From JBEBGV01 sp040081265 (lineage in GTDB: Bacteria > Acidobacteriota > Vicinamibacteria > Vicinamibacterales > UBA2999): a stretch of DNA of 61,890 nucleotides. A model generated the notes under the pieces. It was not told the DNA's origin. It made no database searches and was given only the letters and a program-made list of their open reading frames with translations. The stretch lies in the NCBI GenBank assembly GCA_040081265.1, contig JBEBGV010000025.1, positions 1-61,890 of the forward strand, given 5' to 3'. Shown here piece by piece: positions 16,740 to 25,893 of the stretch (its first letter is position 1; every line of letters begins with the position of its first letter). The position numbers were made by a program, and so were the translations under genes.

Positions 16740-17328
16740 ACCACCCGTGCGTGCGTGGGACCCCGGGTGCAAAGAACGCCCTGACCGTCTCGAAGCGGAA
16801 GCCCGCCTCCGTGACCAGATCGACGACCGGGCGGTTCAGGTTGCAGCCGCAGGCCACAATCCGTTCCACACCGTTCAATCGCTGCTGCCAACGGGCGACG
16901 CCCGGATCCATCGCAAGTCCGTGCTCGATCACATACAACGAGCCCTCGGCACGAACCACTCGATGCAGTTCGCGCAGGGCTCGCTGTGGGTCGAAGACGC
17001 TGCACAACGTCAGCGTCGTGACGGCGGCATCGAACAGGCTGTCGGCAAAGGGCAGGTCCTCGGCCACCCCCTGGCGGAGTTCAACCGCAATGGGGGACGT
17101 CTGCGTTCGTCGCCTGGCGCGATCGGTCATGCCGTTGTTGGGCTCCAGCCCGGTTACGCTGGTCACGGTCACCGGGTAGTACGGCAGATTGGCGCCGCTT
17201 CCGAATCCGATCTCGACCACTCGGCCCGAGACTGAGGCGAGCGTTTCCCGGCGCAGTTCCCGAAGGACCCGCACGCCTCCGAGCGCGTCATTCAGCCACG
17301 GGAACACCCGCCGCTCATAGAACCCCAT
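16708..17328 (-). CDS. Class I SAM-dependent methyltransferase (type 11)
   Basis: 206 residues. Motif I VVEIGFGSGANLPYYP near 38-53, motif II acidic GLEPNNGMTDRA, motif III/IV LPFADSLFDAAVTTLTLCSV, and ALRELHRVVRAEGSLYVIEHG. Overall it is close to the METTL7/PMT-like small methyltransferases (MGFYERRVFPWLND start). The substrate is not evident; related bacterial proteins act on lipids, quinones or small thiols. The start lies 12 bases downstream of the broken YbjQ gene's stop, so the two may have formed an operon. Confidence 0.85.
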   Translation of the reverse strand: MGFYERRVFPWLNDALGGVRVLRELRRETLASVSGRVVEIGFGSGANLPYYPVTVTSVTGLEPNNGMTDRARRRTQTSPIAVELRQGVAEDLPFADSLFDAAVTTLTLCSVFDPQRALRELHRVVRAEGSLYVIEHGLAMDPGVARWQQRLNGVERIVACGCNLNRPVVDLVTEAGFRFETVRAFFAPGVPRTHGWFTAGRAIRIR

Positions 17329-17340
17329 GGCGGCTGTGAC

Positions 17341-17605
17341 CTACGGTCGATCTGCCACGGGTTCCACAACCACAGCCGTGCCATACGCGAGCACGTTCGC
17401 ACAACTGGGTGTACAGGGTGATGTTGCCACCCACCAGCGTCTGCAGCGACGCTCCGATGCTGCCCACGATGCTGCGGGACCGCACGACGATGCCCCGCAC
17501 CACACCGGCACTGGAAACGATACGCAGCCCGGGAAGCTCGAGGGCCGTGGTCACACGGCGGGGGTCGATCGCTGCCACACACACCTCCTCTGAACGGTAG
17601 GCCAT
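17341..17605 (-). pseudogene. UPF0145/YbjQ-family gene with internal out-of-frame deletion
   Basis: From ATG at 17605 the first 73 residues match the YbjQ pentamer family (GVVRGIVVRSRSIVGSIGAS, LQTLVGGNITLYTQLCERAR). The frame then runs into unrelated residues. One base out of phase, NVLAYGTAVVVEPVADRP followed by TAG at 17341-17343 is the normal family C-terminus. The usual central part (about 35 residues, the HAxxLGANAVxGMRYD region) is absent. The join lies near 17385-17400, where ACGTGCTCG could have served both as Arg-Ala-Arg codons and as the Val-Leu-Ala codons, suggesting deletion between short direct repeats. A REP fragment (GTAG plus one arm, 17607-17618) abuts the start. Confidence 0.82.
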
Positions 17606-17662
17606 TGTAGGGCGGGACGGCCAAATCGACGGGAGCCGGTTAAGCTTAGGCGAGGCTTCGAC

Positions 17663-18301
17663 ATGCGAATCGACGTGTGGTCAGACCTGGTCTGCCCGTG
17701 GTGTTACATCGGGAAGCGGCGACTCGAGCGGGCATTGGCTGATTTCACTCACCGAGAAGACGTCACCGTGGTTCACCACTCGTTCCAGCTGCACCCTGAC
17801 ATGCCGCCCGGCAGCACCATCCCACGTCGAGAGATGCTGATGGAGAAGTATCACCTGTCACACGAACAGGTGGTCACGATGGACGACCGGATGGAACGGC
17901 TGGCTGCCGAGGACGGGCTCGACTACGACCTGTCCTCAGGTTCGACCGGCAACACCGTTGATGCGCATCGACTCGTTCACTACGCGCATACGCTCGGGAA
18001 GCAGGACGCGGTCGTCGAGCGCCTCTTCCGGGCCTACTTCACCGAGCAACGGTCGCTCTTCAGCGTGGATGCTCTGGTCGACTTCGCCGCCGACGTCGGC
18101 CTCGACGCCGACGAGGTTCGTCGGATGCTCGAGGGCAACGAGTACCGCGACGCCGTGACGGCTGACCATCAGGAGGCGACGACCCTCGGCGCACGCGGCG
18201 TCCCCTTTTTCGTCATGGCCGGTCGCTATGCGGTCTCAGGCGCTCAGCCCGTGGAGGCGTTTGCCGAAGCGCTGCAGAAGGCGTGGGACGCCACAGCATG
18301 A
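17663..18301 (+). CDS. DsbA-family oxidoreductase, FrnE type
   Basis: 212 residues. Thioredoxin fold with an active-site CPWC (Cys11, Cys14) after VWSDLV, an inserted helical domain, and the cis-Pro loop GVPFFVMAGRYAVSGAQP near 177-194. It has no signal peptide, so this is the cytosolic FrnE/2-hydroxychromene-isomerase-like branch rather than periplasmic DsbA. The stop overlaps the start of the next thioredoxin-fold protein as ATGA, pointing to shared thiol-redox work. FrnE proteins are implicated in oxidative-stress tolerance in some bacteria. Confidence 0.9.
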   Translation: MRIDVWSDLVCPWCYIGKRRLERALADFTHREDVTVVHHSFQLHPDMPPGSTIPRREMLMEKYHLSHEQVVTMDDRMERLAAEDGLDYDLSSGSTGNTVDAHRLVHYAHTLGKQDAVVERLFRAYFTEQRSLFSVDALVDFAADVGLDADEVRRMLEGNEYRDAVTADHQEATTLGARGVPFFVMAGRYAVSGAQPVEAFAEALQKAWDATA

Positions 18302-20580
18302 CTGGTCTGATTCGCTCTTCCCTGATTGCCGGCCTGGTCCTGCTGGTGACCTGCCTGTCGGGATGCCGGCGCGCACCGCAAGAGCTGGCTGCGACACCAA
18401 CGACGCCTGGGCTGCGGACCGACGTCGTCAACGGTGTCACCACGTACACGAACAGGCTCGTCGACGAAAAGAGCCCGTATCTCCAGTTGCATGCGCACAA
18501 CCCGGTGGACTGGTATCCATGGGGACCTGAAGCATTCGAGCGTGCCCGACGGGAGAACAAGCCGATCTTCCTGTCGATTGGATACTCGACATGCCATTGG
18601 TGCCATGTGATGGAGGCGGAGTCGTTCTCGAACCCGTCCATCGCGGCGGTGATGAACAAGTACTTCATCTCGATCAAGGTTGATCGCGAAGAGCGCCCCG
18701 ATGTCGACCGCGTCTATCTGGCGTACGTGACCAGTGTCAGCGGCGGCGGGTGGCCGATGTCGCTGTTCCTCGCCCCCGATCTCAAGCCGTTCTACGGCGC
18801 CACCTACCTCCCGCCAGACACACGCGGACGCGACGAAGGATTTGCCCCCCTGCTGCAGCGCATCGCCGACAAGTGGCGTGACGACCGCGACGCGATCCTT
18901 CGTGCTGCAGCGGAAGGTTCAGGCACCGTCGGGGCCCAGGCGGTCATCCCGCGTCCGGTGGATGCCGGAGACGATGCCAAGGTGATCGACGAGACGTTCG
19001 AGAATATCGGTCGTTCCTTTGACGCCACCAACGGTGGCTTCGGGGGGTCGCCGAAGTTTCCGCGTCCAGTGGTGCTGACGTTCCTCATGCGCTATCACGC
19101 ACGCACGGGCAATCAGCGAGCGCTGGAGATGACCCTCGCGACGCTTCGGGCCATGGCTGACGGCGGCATCCGCGACCAGCTGGCCGGGGGCTTCCATCGC
19201 TACACGGTGGACGCGGCGTGGCGTGTGCCTCATTTCGAGAAGATGCTCTACGACCAGGCACAGCTGGCGACGGCATACACCGAAGCGTTTCAGCTGACCA
19301 GGGATCCGGCGCTTGGGGAGATTGCGCGCCAGACACTGGCGTACGTGCTGCGCGACCTTCAGAGCCCTTCTGGCGGTTTCTATTCCGCCGAAGACGCCGA
19401 CAGCGCCGTCAGCGTGACCGATCGACGCCTGAGTGAGGGCGCATTCTATCTCTGGACCATGGCGGAGATGGAGAAGGCCGTCGGCCGTGACGTGGCACCG
19501 CTGGTCGCCTATCACTTCAACCTGACCAGCGATGGCAACGTGGCTGCATCAGCGGTACCGGGCGCGCCCGAAGAGATGGCTGGCAGGAACGCGCTGGCCG
19601 GCGGACACAGCGTCGCCGACACCGCTCGGCGGTTTGCGCGATCCGAGCGCGAGGTCGCGTCTATCGTCGAAAGAGCGCGCGTCAGCATGCTGACCGCACG
19701 GAGCCAGCGGCCGCGGCCGTCGCGAGACGACAAGATCATCGCCGCCTGGAACGGCATGATGATTTCGGCGCTGGCACGCGCCGGTCAGGTGTTCGGCGAC
19801 GAGCAGTACGTCAAGGCGGCGACCGCGGCAGCAGCCCTGATCGAAACCAGGATGTTCGACGCCGCGTCGGCAACGGTCACACGACGCTATCGCGCCGGGC
19901 AGGCCGACGTCGATGGCTTGCTCGAGGACTACGCCTTCCTCGTGCAGGGCTTCCTCGATCTGTACGAGGCTTCGTTCGAGCCCCGGTGGCTGGCCCTGGC
20001 GGCGCGCCTGCAGTCGACGCAGGACAAGTACTTCTGGGACGAGAAGGACGGCGCCTACTTTTCGACACGCGAGGACGCCGCACACCTGCTGGCCCGGATG
20101 AAAGAGGACTACGACGGGGCGGAGCCGGCCGCCAACTCGGTCTCGGCGATGAATCTGCTCCGTCTGTGGCAGTTGCTCGAAAACGACGCGTGGAGGGCTC
20201 GCGCCGATGCGACCTTCCGTGCGCTGTCGGGTCGTGTCGCCCGATCGGGTGCGGCCGTTCCACAGCTGGTGGCGGCGCTGGATTTCCGCGAGTCCACGCC
20301 AAAGCAGATCGTTGTGGCGGGAGAGCCTGGCGCGGCCGATACGCAGGCGCTGCTGCGCCTCGTGCACGATCGCTTCATCCCCAACAAGGTGCTCGCCCTG
20401 GTCGATGGCGGGACGAGGCAGGGCGAACTGGTGAAGCTCGTCCCGTTCCTCGAGGGAATGGTCCGTCGCAATGGGCAGGCGACCATCTACGTGTGCGAGA
20501 ACTACGTCTGTCGCCTGCCGACCAGCGACCTGGCGACGGCGGCCCGTTTGCTGGACACCAGGCCGGCGACACGGAACTAA
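18298..20580 (+). CDS. DUF255 thioredoxin-like/glycosidase-like lipoprotein (YyaL/SPATA20 family)
   Basis: 760 residues from ATG at 18298. A lipoprotein signal with lipobox LSGC places it on the periplasmic side of a membrane. N-terminal thioredoxin-like domain with LVDEKSPYLQLHAHNPVDWY, KPIFLSIGYSTCHWCHVM (active CHWC) and DREERPDVDRVYL, followed by a long alpha/alpha-barrel domain resembling glycosidases or GlcNAc epimerases (GGFHRYTVDAAWRVPHFEKM, AAWNGMMISALARAG). The enzymatic role of this family is not established. ATGA overlap with frnE. Confidence 0.9.
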   Translation: MTGLIRSSLIAGLVLLVTCLSGCRRAPQELAATPTTPGLRTDVVNGVTTYTNRLVDEKSPYLQLHAHNPVDWYPWGPEAFERARRENKPIFLSIGYSTCHWCHVMEAESFSNPSIAAVMNKYFISIKVDREERPDVDRVYLAYVTSVSGGGWPMSLFLAPDLKPFYGATYLPPDTRGRDEGFAPLLQRIADKWRDDRDAILRAAAEGSGTVGAQAVIPRPVDAGDDAKVIDETFENIGRSFDATNGGFGGSPKFPRPVVLTFLMRYHARTGNQRALEMTLATLRAMADGGIRDQLAGGFHRYTVDAAWRVPHFEKMLYDQAQLATAYTEAFQLTRDPALGEIARQTLAYVLRDLQSPSGGFYSAEDADSAVSVTDRRLSEGAFYLWTMAEMEKAVGRDVAPLVAYHFNLTSDGNVAASAVPGAPEEMAGRNALAGGHSVADTARRFARSEREVASIVERARVSMLTARSQRPRPSRDDKIIAAWNGMMISALARAGQVFGDEQYVKAATAAAALIETRMFDAASATVTRRYRAGQADVDGLLEDYAFLVQGFLDLYEASFEPRWLALAARLQSTQDKYFWDEKDGAYFSTREDAAHLLARMKEDYDGAEPAANSVSAMNLLRLWQLLENDAWRARADATFRALSGRVARSGAAVPQLVAALDFRESTPKQIVVAGEPGAADTQALLRLVHDRFIPNKVLALVDGGTRQGELVKLVPFLEGMVRRNGQATIYVCENYVCRLPTSDLATAARLLDTRPATRN

Positions 20581-20582
20581 CC

Positions 20583-20603
20583 ACCTGCTGCCTGCTGTCT
20601 ACT
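20583..20603. repeat. Period-7 tandem array at a gene 3' end
   Basis: On the minus strand: AGTAGAC, AGCAGGC, AGCAGGT. The TAG of the first unit is the stop (20599-20601) of the broken sugar dehydrogenase gene, the same arrangement as at 5301-5321. Confidence 0.68.
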
Positions 20604-21736
20604 TCTCAAGCGCCCTGATCGTCCCGTCCTGCTTGTTGAGCAGGAACACCTGATCGTCTGGGCCGGTGCCGAACCGCAGGTCAGCCCGAGGCGCGGCGCC
20701 TTTGCCGCGGGCTGCGTTCTTCTCGTTGATGATCTGCAGAAGCGACTTCGCCGAGCCCCCCGCATTGAACAGCACGCGACCGATTGCGTCCTGGCCACAC
20801 CTGGCTCACCTCTTCGATGATGTTCTGGCCGATGTCGGACATGTACATGTTGCCGTTGCGCGCGTCCCATGCGAACCGCTGCGGATTCCGGACACCGTAC
20901 GCGTAGATCTCGCCGAGCGTGTTCGGATTGCTGTCGCCGACGAACGGGTTGCTGGACGGAATGCCGTATTTCCTGTTCGCGCTGTTGCTGCCCAGCGGAT
21001 CGATGCGGACGATCTTGCCGAACGCTGACGCCAGATTCTGCGCCATCCGCATCGGGTCTCCACCATTTCCGCCGTCGGCAATCCCCATGTAGAGCAGACC
21101 GAAATCCGGAGCCTCCGGCGTTGCCAGTGGATTGAAGGCCAGGTGGCCACCGTTGTGATTGGCGAAGGGCTGACGGAGTCGAATCACCTCGCGCGGTGCA
21201 CTGCCCTCGTACGACGCGGCAGCGGCGTCGCTGGCGATCCACTCGACCAGTACCGTGTCGTGCGTCGTCGGGGCTCCACCGCTGGCCGGCAGGAAGTCGG
21301 CGGCCGGACGCTGGTTCGAGGTATCCAGATACGTATAGAGCCTGCCGTAGCCCGGTGTGCCCTGCTGGCCGAACTGCGGGTGGAAGGCAAAACTCTGCAG
21401 GCCGCGCTCGGCACCCATCGATTGCACCGGCAAGTTCCACCGCGCGGCGCGCAGGTCGAGATACGGCGTCACTACCTTACCGTCGTAGCTCACGCTGTAA
21501 ATCAGCCCCTTCATGTCGCTGACGAAGAGCCGCCGCGTCCCTGGTTCGTCGAGCAGGAGCATCAGACGTGGTGCCGCCCCGTCACTGTCGGGAACGGTGG
21601 CGAAGTCGCGGATGCCAACGCGAACCACGCCATCGGTCGTGGCAATCGGCGTCGGGAACGGGTCGTTGTTCTGCGCGAGCGCGCAGGAGGTGACCAGGAT
21701 GGCGGTCACGGTCAGCGTGCAGGCACGGGTAAACAT
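20599..21736 (-). pseudogene. PQQ-dependent sugar (glucose/sorbosone) dehydrogenase, internal out-of-frame deletion
   Basis: From ATG at 21736 the frame encodes a signal peptide (TVTAILVTSCALAQ) and the first part of an aldose sugar dehydrogenase propeller: GAERGLQSFAFHPQFGQQG, FANHNGGHLAFNP, GIADGGNGGDPMRM, YAYGVRNPQRFAWD and SDIGQNIIEEVS. It then leaves the family. The normal C-terminus resumes in another frame (GQDAIGRVLFNAGGSAKSLL, ADLRFGTGPDDQVFLLNKQD) and stops at 20599. About 100 residues between EEVS and GQDAI, including late propeller blades, are missing. The join lies at about 20789-20806, where CCAGG occurs twice. Either a decayed gene or an assembly collapse. Confidence 0.82.
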
Positions 21737-21851
21737 GGCTGTGAGCGTAGCGATGCGGCTTCTGGAGCGTCAAGAACATGCGGGTTCCGCGCGCTGACCG
21801 CAACCTAAACGCTCCATTCAGTCGCGCACCTGTTGACATCGTGGCCGTACA

Positions 21852-21890
21852 ACGAAAACGCGGCACAGAGTCCTGGGTCTCCGTGCCGCG
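21852..21890 (-). terminator. Rho-independent terminator-like hairpin
   Basis: On the minus strand, 104 bases past the stop of the metallo-beta-lactamase-fold gene: stem CGCGGCACGGAG with CTCTGTGCCGCG (one mismatch), 8-base loop, followed by TTTTCGTT. Confidence 0.65.
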
Positions 21891-21905
21891 TCGCGAACAC
21901 GCGAT

Positions 21906-21980
21906 GCCGGACCTGACCAGCCTCCGCCAAGGCTTCGGCGGTCCGCCAAAGCTCCAGCGAAGGCGGAAGGTCCGGCCTAC
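21906..21980 (-). repeat. Composite REP-like element with nested second repeat
   Basis: Outer arms GCCGGACC (21906-21913) and GGTCCGGC (21969-21976) with foot CTAC (GTAG on minus). Instead of a 3-5 base loop there are 55 bases built from CCGCC/GGCGG-type palindromes (for example CCTCCGCC ... CGGCGG). It lies just after the stop of the gene at 21994. Confidence 0.7.
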
Positions 21981-21993
21981 TTACAGCAGGGTG

Positions 21994-23481
21994 TCAGTTC
22001 GTGCCCGACGGCTTCGGGTTGAAGTTCTCGATCTCAGTCCGTGTGATCGGACGATCGGGGTTCGGCGCATGCACCGAGACCACCCGTTCGTAGTCCACGT
22101 TCAGGCGCTTCAGGTTGTCGAGCATGATCTGCGTGGCCAGATGGACTGTCGTCTGTGGCGGCGCACCCACAGGACCCGCGTTGTACATGTCGGCGAAGGC
22201 CAGAATCTTCTCCTGCGGCAGGTAGGCCACGAGCAACCCGTCCACGTGCGGCAAGCCCTTGAACTCGAGAATCTCGAGCGTCCGCTTACCGTCGGTGAAC
22301 ACGCGCTTGTCCCGCATGCCCTCAACCACCGGCTTCTTGCCCGACTTGCTGATGGCATCCGGCGCGAGCGTGCGCGGAGCGCTCAACGCGCGTTCGAAGA
22401 AGGTCTTGTTGTTCTCGTGCGTCACGATGGTGATGCCTTCGGCGACGGTGGCCGGCAGCCCGCTGGTGTGGTCGAAGTGATGGTGCGAGATGACGCCATA
22501 GCGAATCGGCTTGTTCGGGATGACGCGCTTCACTTCGGCGATGTTCGCTGCCGCTCGAGCCTCGTTCTGCGGACCCGCCTCGAACAGCACGATGTAGTCG
22601 GCGAACTCGACGGCCAGCGCGTTGTAACCGCCGGTAATCCGGTAGACGCCGTCAGCCAGTTTCTCTGACGATGCCGTCACTGCGGGAGGCTGGCCACCCG
22701 GGGCTGCACCACCAGGGCCCGGACCACCCTGCCGCGCCGGGGCGGGCGGAGGGGTCATCAGGGCCTGCACATCGCTCGGGTTGGCGAGCGCGCCAAGGAT
22801 CTGCGCATCGAAGGTCGGCCACCCGGCGCGGCGCTGCTCGATCTGGGACGGGAACTTGAAGCCGTTCGCACCCTCGCGCCAGAAGCTGTAGTGGGTCTCG
22901 ACCTGGAGATCACCGAAAATCGGGTTCTCGACCCACGTGTCCACCCGATCGATCAGGTTGGTCTGCTGATTGATGTAGCCGACGACCTTGTACGGCAAAC
23001 CGCCTGGAGACTTCACCGGAGAATTCCAGGTCACGGCCGTGTAGCGCCGCCCGTTCACCGTCTGGTTGGCCGCCGTCGCGTTGTTGGCGGCAGCCCCTTT
23101 AAGGAAGCCCCAGGGTGAGACCCAGATTTCGAGCTGGTTCCCCCACGGCGCATTGGCGGCCACGACCTGGTTGAATGTCCCCGCCACGGCGGGCGTCCCC
23201 TGCGGCGGCGCACCGTACGTCTGAGCGGTGGAGCGCAACGCCGGCTGGGAAAAATCTATCGTCCGCCGATAATCACTCAGATTGGTGCGCGGCCAGGGTC
23301 CCTGTGAGTTGTTGTTCTGGCCAAGGTTGTAGTTGGCACCAGAGCCAAAGTACGTCACCGACGTGACACCGTCGGCACCAATGGCCTTGGAGGCATTGGC
23401 GATGGCCGTTCGCGCGTCCTGCGCGAAGGCGGGGCTGGCAAGAGCGGTCAGCAGTGCGACCGCGGTAATCCATGTGCGCAT
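21994..23481 (-). CDS. Exported metallo-beta-lactamase-fold hydrolase
   Basis: 495 residues with signal peptide (ITAVALLTALASPAFAQ). The N-terminal half (about 25-270) is a beta-rich domain of outer-membrane lipoprotein-sorting type, ending in a Pro/Gly-rich linker. The C-terminal half is an MBL fold with the full HxHxDH site (VISHHHFDHTSG), followed by GLPHVDGLLVAYLPQEKILA and the final His in VVSVHAPNP. It should bind two metal ions in the periplasm; substrate unknown. This two-domain layout recurs in Acidobacteria. Divergent from the DUF5916 gene across 126 bases, which must hold both promoters. Confidence 0.87.
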   Translation of the reverse strand: MRTWITAVALLTALASPAFAQDARTAIANASKAIGADGVTSVTYFGSGANYNLGQNNNSQGPWPRTNLSDYRRTIDFSQPALRSTAQTYGAPPQGTPAVAGTFNQVVAANAPWGNQLEIWVSPWGFLKGAAANNATAANQTVNGRRYTAVTWNSPVKSPGGLPYKVVGYINQQTNLIDRVDTWVENPIFGDLQVETHYSFWREGANGFKFPSQIEQRRAGWPTFDAQILGALANPSDVQALMTPPPAPARQGGPGPGGAAPGGQPPAVTASSEKLADGVYRITGGYNALAVEFADYIVLFEAGPQNEARAAANIAEVKRVIPNKPIRYGVISHHHFDHTSGLPATVAEGITIVTHENNKTFFERALSAPRTLAPDAISKSGKKPVVEGMRDKRVFTDGKRTLEILEFKGLPHVDGLLVAYLPQEKILAFADMYNAGPVGAPPQTTVHLATQIMLDNLKRLNVDYERVVSVHAPNPDRPITRTEIENFNPKPSGTN

Positions 23482-23607
23482 TCAGTCCTCCAGAAATCCC
23501 GACCGCCGTGACCGGCGGAGTGCGGTTCTTAGACGCGATCGTACCTCGTTTGGGTGCCGGTGGCCGAGGTGCTAGCATGACTGCGCCACAAGGGCTGCCG
23601 GAGGTGA

Positions 23608-25851
23608 ATGGTCCGCTCGATTGCTATTTGTCTGTCCCTTGCGCTGCTGGCGACCGCCGCCAACGCGCAGACACCCGCATCTGATGTGCCCGGGCCGGTG
23701 GCCCCGGCCTCGGTCCTCCGCGAACCCGGACGCGTCGTTGTACGCGCGATTCGGCTGAGCGCACCTCTTCGGCTCGACGGCCAACTCGACGAGTCGGTCT
23801 ATCGCGACAACATGCCCATCGACGGGTTCACCCAGCAGGAGCCCCGAGAGGGCGAGCCGGCGACCGAGGGCACCGACACCTGGATCCTCTTCGACAACGA
23901 GAACCTCTACATCGCTGCGCGCAACTGGGACAGTCAGCCGGAACGCATGGTACTGAACGACATGCGTCATGACTCCGGCAACATCATCCAGAACGAACAG
24001 CTCACGGTCGTCCTCGATACCTTCCACGACAAGCGAAACGGCTTCCTGTTCCTGGTCAATGCGCTCGGCGGGATGCTCGAGGAAACCTTCGTCGATGAGC
24101 GCAACAACAGCCGTGACTGGAACACCGTGTGGGACGCCAAGACCGCTCGATTCGACCAGGGCTGGACGGTCGAGATGGCCATCCCATTCAAGTCTCTGCG
24201 CTATCGCCCGGGCCAGGGCCAGACCTGGGGCATCAACATGAACCGGATCATCAAGTGGAAGAACGAGCGCACCTGGCTCGCCCCGATGCCCGCTTCCTAC
24301 GGCAACGGCGTGTTCCGCATCTCGCAGGGCGCCACGCTCGTCGGTCTCGAAACGCCTCCTCTTGGCAAGAACCTCGAGGTCAAGCCGTACGCGATCGGTG
24401 GCCTGACGACCGACAACACGGCACGGCCAGCGCTGTCGAATCACGGGAGTCGAGACGCAGGCTTCGACGTGAAATACGGGTTGACCCGTGGCCTGACCGC
24501 CGACCTGACGGTCAACACCGACTTCGCGCAGGTGGAAGAGGACGAACAGCAGGTGAACCTCACCCGCTTCAGCCTGTTCTTTCCGGAGAAACGCGAATTC
24601 TTCCTCGAGGGCCAGGGCATCTTCAATTTTGGCGGCCAGGCATCGAACAGCGCCAGCGACACGCCGATCATGTTTTTCAGCCGCGCCATCGGCATCAACC
24701 GCGGTCGCCCGCAGGATATCGGGGTCGGCGGCCGCGTCACAGGCAAGCAGGGCCCCTACAGCCTCGGCCTCATCAACATCCAGACGCGCGACGAGAAATC
24801 CACCGGCGCCCCTGGTACCAACTTCAGCGTGATGCGGGTGCGTCGGGACATCCTCGGGCGGAGCACCGTCGGGGCCTTGTTCACCGACCGTTCGCAGTCC
24901 ACGAGCCGACCGGGTGACCGGAACGATCTCTTTGGCGTGGACGGGCTGTTCACCTTCTTCCAGAACGTGCGGGTCAACAGCTACGTCGCACGCAGCCGTA
25001 CGCCGGGCCGAACGGCAGACGACTGGAGCTATCGCGGGCAGTTCGACTACGCCGCTGACCGCTACGGGTTGACGCTGGAGCGCCTGAAGGTGGGCGAGGA
25101 CTTTGCCCCTGAAGTCGGATTCATGCGCCGGTTCGACTTCACCAAGACCAGCACCGCGCTGCGCTTCAGCCCGCGGCCCAACCGGACCAGCGCGCTCGGC
25201 CGGCGCGTGCGAAAGCTGTACTACGAAGCGTTCTACAACTACTACCAGACCGGCGCAGGTCGCCTTGAATCACGCGACCTGACCCTGCAGTTCCGCAATG
25301 AGTTCCAGTGGAGCGACCAGATTTCAGCCAGCTACTCGCGCAATTACGACTTCCTGGAAGCGCCGTTTGCCATAGCGCCAGGCGTGCGTCTGCCGGTCGG
25401 TGCCTACGACTGGCAACAGGCACAGGTGTCGTACACGGCCGGCACTCAGCGCAAGGTCTCGGGCACCACGACCGTCAGCGGCGGGTCGTACTACAACGGG
25501 ACACAGCGAGCCCTCAGTTACCGCGGTCGCCTCGCGCTGGCCACTCGCCTCTCGATCGAACCAAGCTTCTCTGTGAACTGGTTGGACCTGCAGCAGGGCT
25601 CGTTCACCACCAAGCTCGTCGGCACCCGCTTCACGTCACCACTTACACCTCGGATGTTCACCAGCGTCCTGCTCCAGTACAACTCGAGCAACAACTCCTA
25701 CAACGCCAACGCACGGTTCCGGTGGGAGTATCAGCCAGGCAGCGAGCTGTTCGTCGTGTTCACCGAAGGACGAAACACCATCGGCACCGGCTTCCCCACA
25801 CTCGACACCAGGGGATTTGTCGTGAAGTTCAACCGCCTGTTCCGTTTGTGA
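23608..25851 (+). CDS. DUF5916 outer-membrane protein with CBM9-like domain
   Basis: 747 residues; GGAGG lies 5 bases before ATG at 23608. Signal peptide (AICLSLALLATAANAQ). Residues about 45-230 form the carbohydrate-binding-module-9-like domain (LDGQLDESVYRD, WILFDNENLYIAARNWD, EMAIPFKSLRY). The rest is DUF5916, a predicted beta-barrel (DFAQVEEDEQQVNLTRFSLF, FPEKREFFLEGQGIFNFG) ending in FVVKFNRLFRL, a C-terminal strand with a terminal hydrophobic residue as needed for BAM insertion. Probably an outer-membrane carbohydrate- or peptide-binding protein. Confidence 0.88.
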   Translation: MVRSIAICLSLALLATAANAQTPASDVPGPVAPASVLREPGRVVVRAIRLSAPLRLDGQLDESVYRDNMPIDGFTQQEPREGEPATEGTDTWILFDNENLYIAARNWDSQPERMVLNDMRHDSGNIIQNEQLTVVLDTFHDKRNGFLFLVNALGGMLEETFVDERNNSRDWNTVWDAKTARFDQGWTVEMAIPFKSLRYRPGQGQTWGINMNRIIKWKNERTWLAPMPASYGNGVFRISQGATLVGLETPPLGKNLEVKPYAIGGLTTDNTARPALSNHGSRDAGFDVKYGLTRGLTADLTVNTDFAQVEEDEQQVNLTRFSLFFPEKREFFLEGQGIFNFGGQASNSASDTPIMFFSRAIGINRGRPQDIGVGGRVTGKQGPYSLGLINIQTRDEKSTGAPGTNFSVMRVRRDILGRSTVGALFTDRSQSTSRPGDRNDLFGVDGLFTFFQNVRVNSYVARSRTPGRTADDWSYRGQFDYAADRYGLTLERLKVGEDFAPEVGFMRRFDFTKTSTALRFSPRPNRTSALGRRVRKLYYEAFYNYYQTGAGRLESRDLTLQFRNEFQWSDQISASYSRNYDFLEAPFAIAPGVRLPVGAYDWQQAQVSYTAGTQRKVSGTTTVSGGSYYNGTQRALSYRGRLALATRLSIEPSFSVNWLDLQQGSFTTKLVGTRFTSPLTPRMFTSVLLQYNSSNNSYNANARFRWEYQPGSELFVVFTEGRNTIGTGFPTLDTRGFVVKFNRLFRL

Positions 25852-25855
25852 GATC

Positions 25856-25880
25856 GCCGGGTCCTGCGGACCCGGCCTAC
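25856..25880 (-). repeat. REP-like palindrome with GTAG foot
   Basis: Arms GCCGGGTCC and GGACCCGGC (9 bp, perfect), loop TGC, foot CTAC at 25877-25880. It sits between the convergent DUF5916 and CotH genes and may also terminate transcription. Confidence 0.82.
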
Positions 25881-25893
25881 GTACCGAGTCTCG

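Noticed and set aside
17607..17618. Full REP at the start of the YbjQ gene
   Set aside because: Only GTAG plus one arm (GGCGGGAC) is present; no second arm pairs with it, so at most a remnant.
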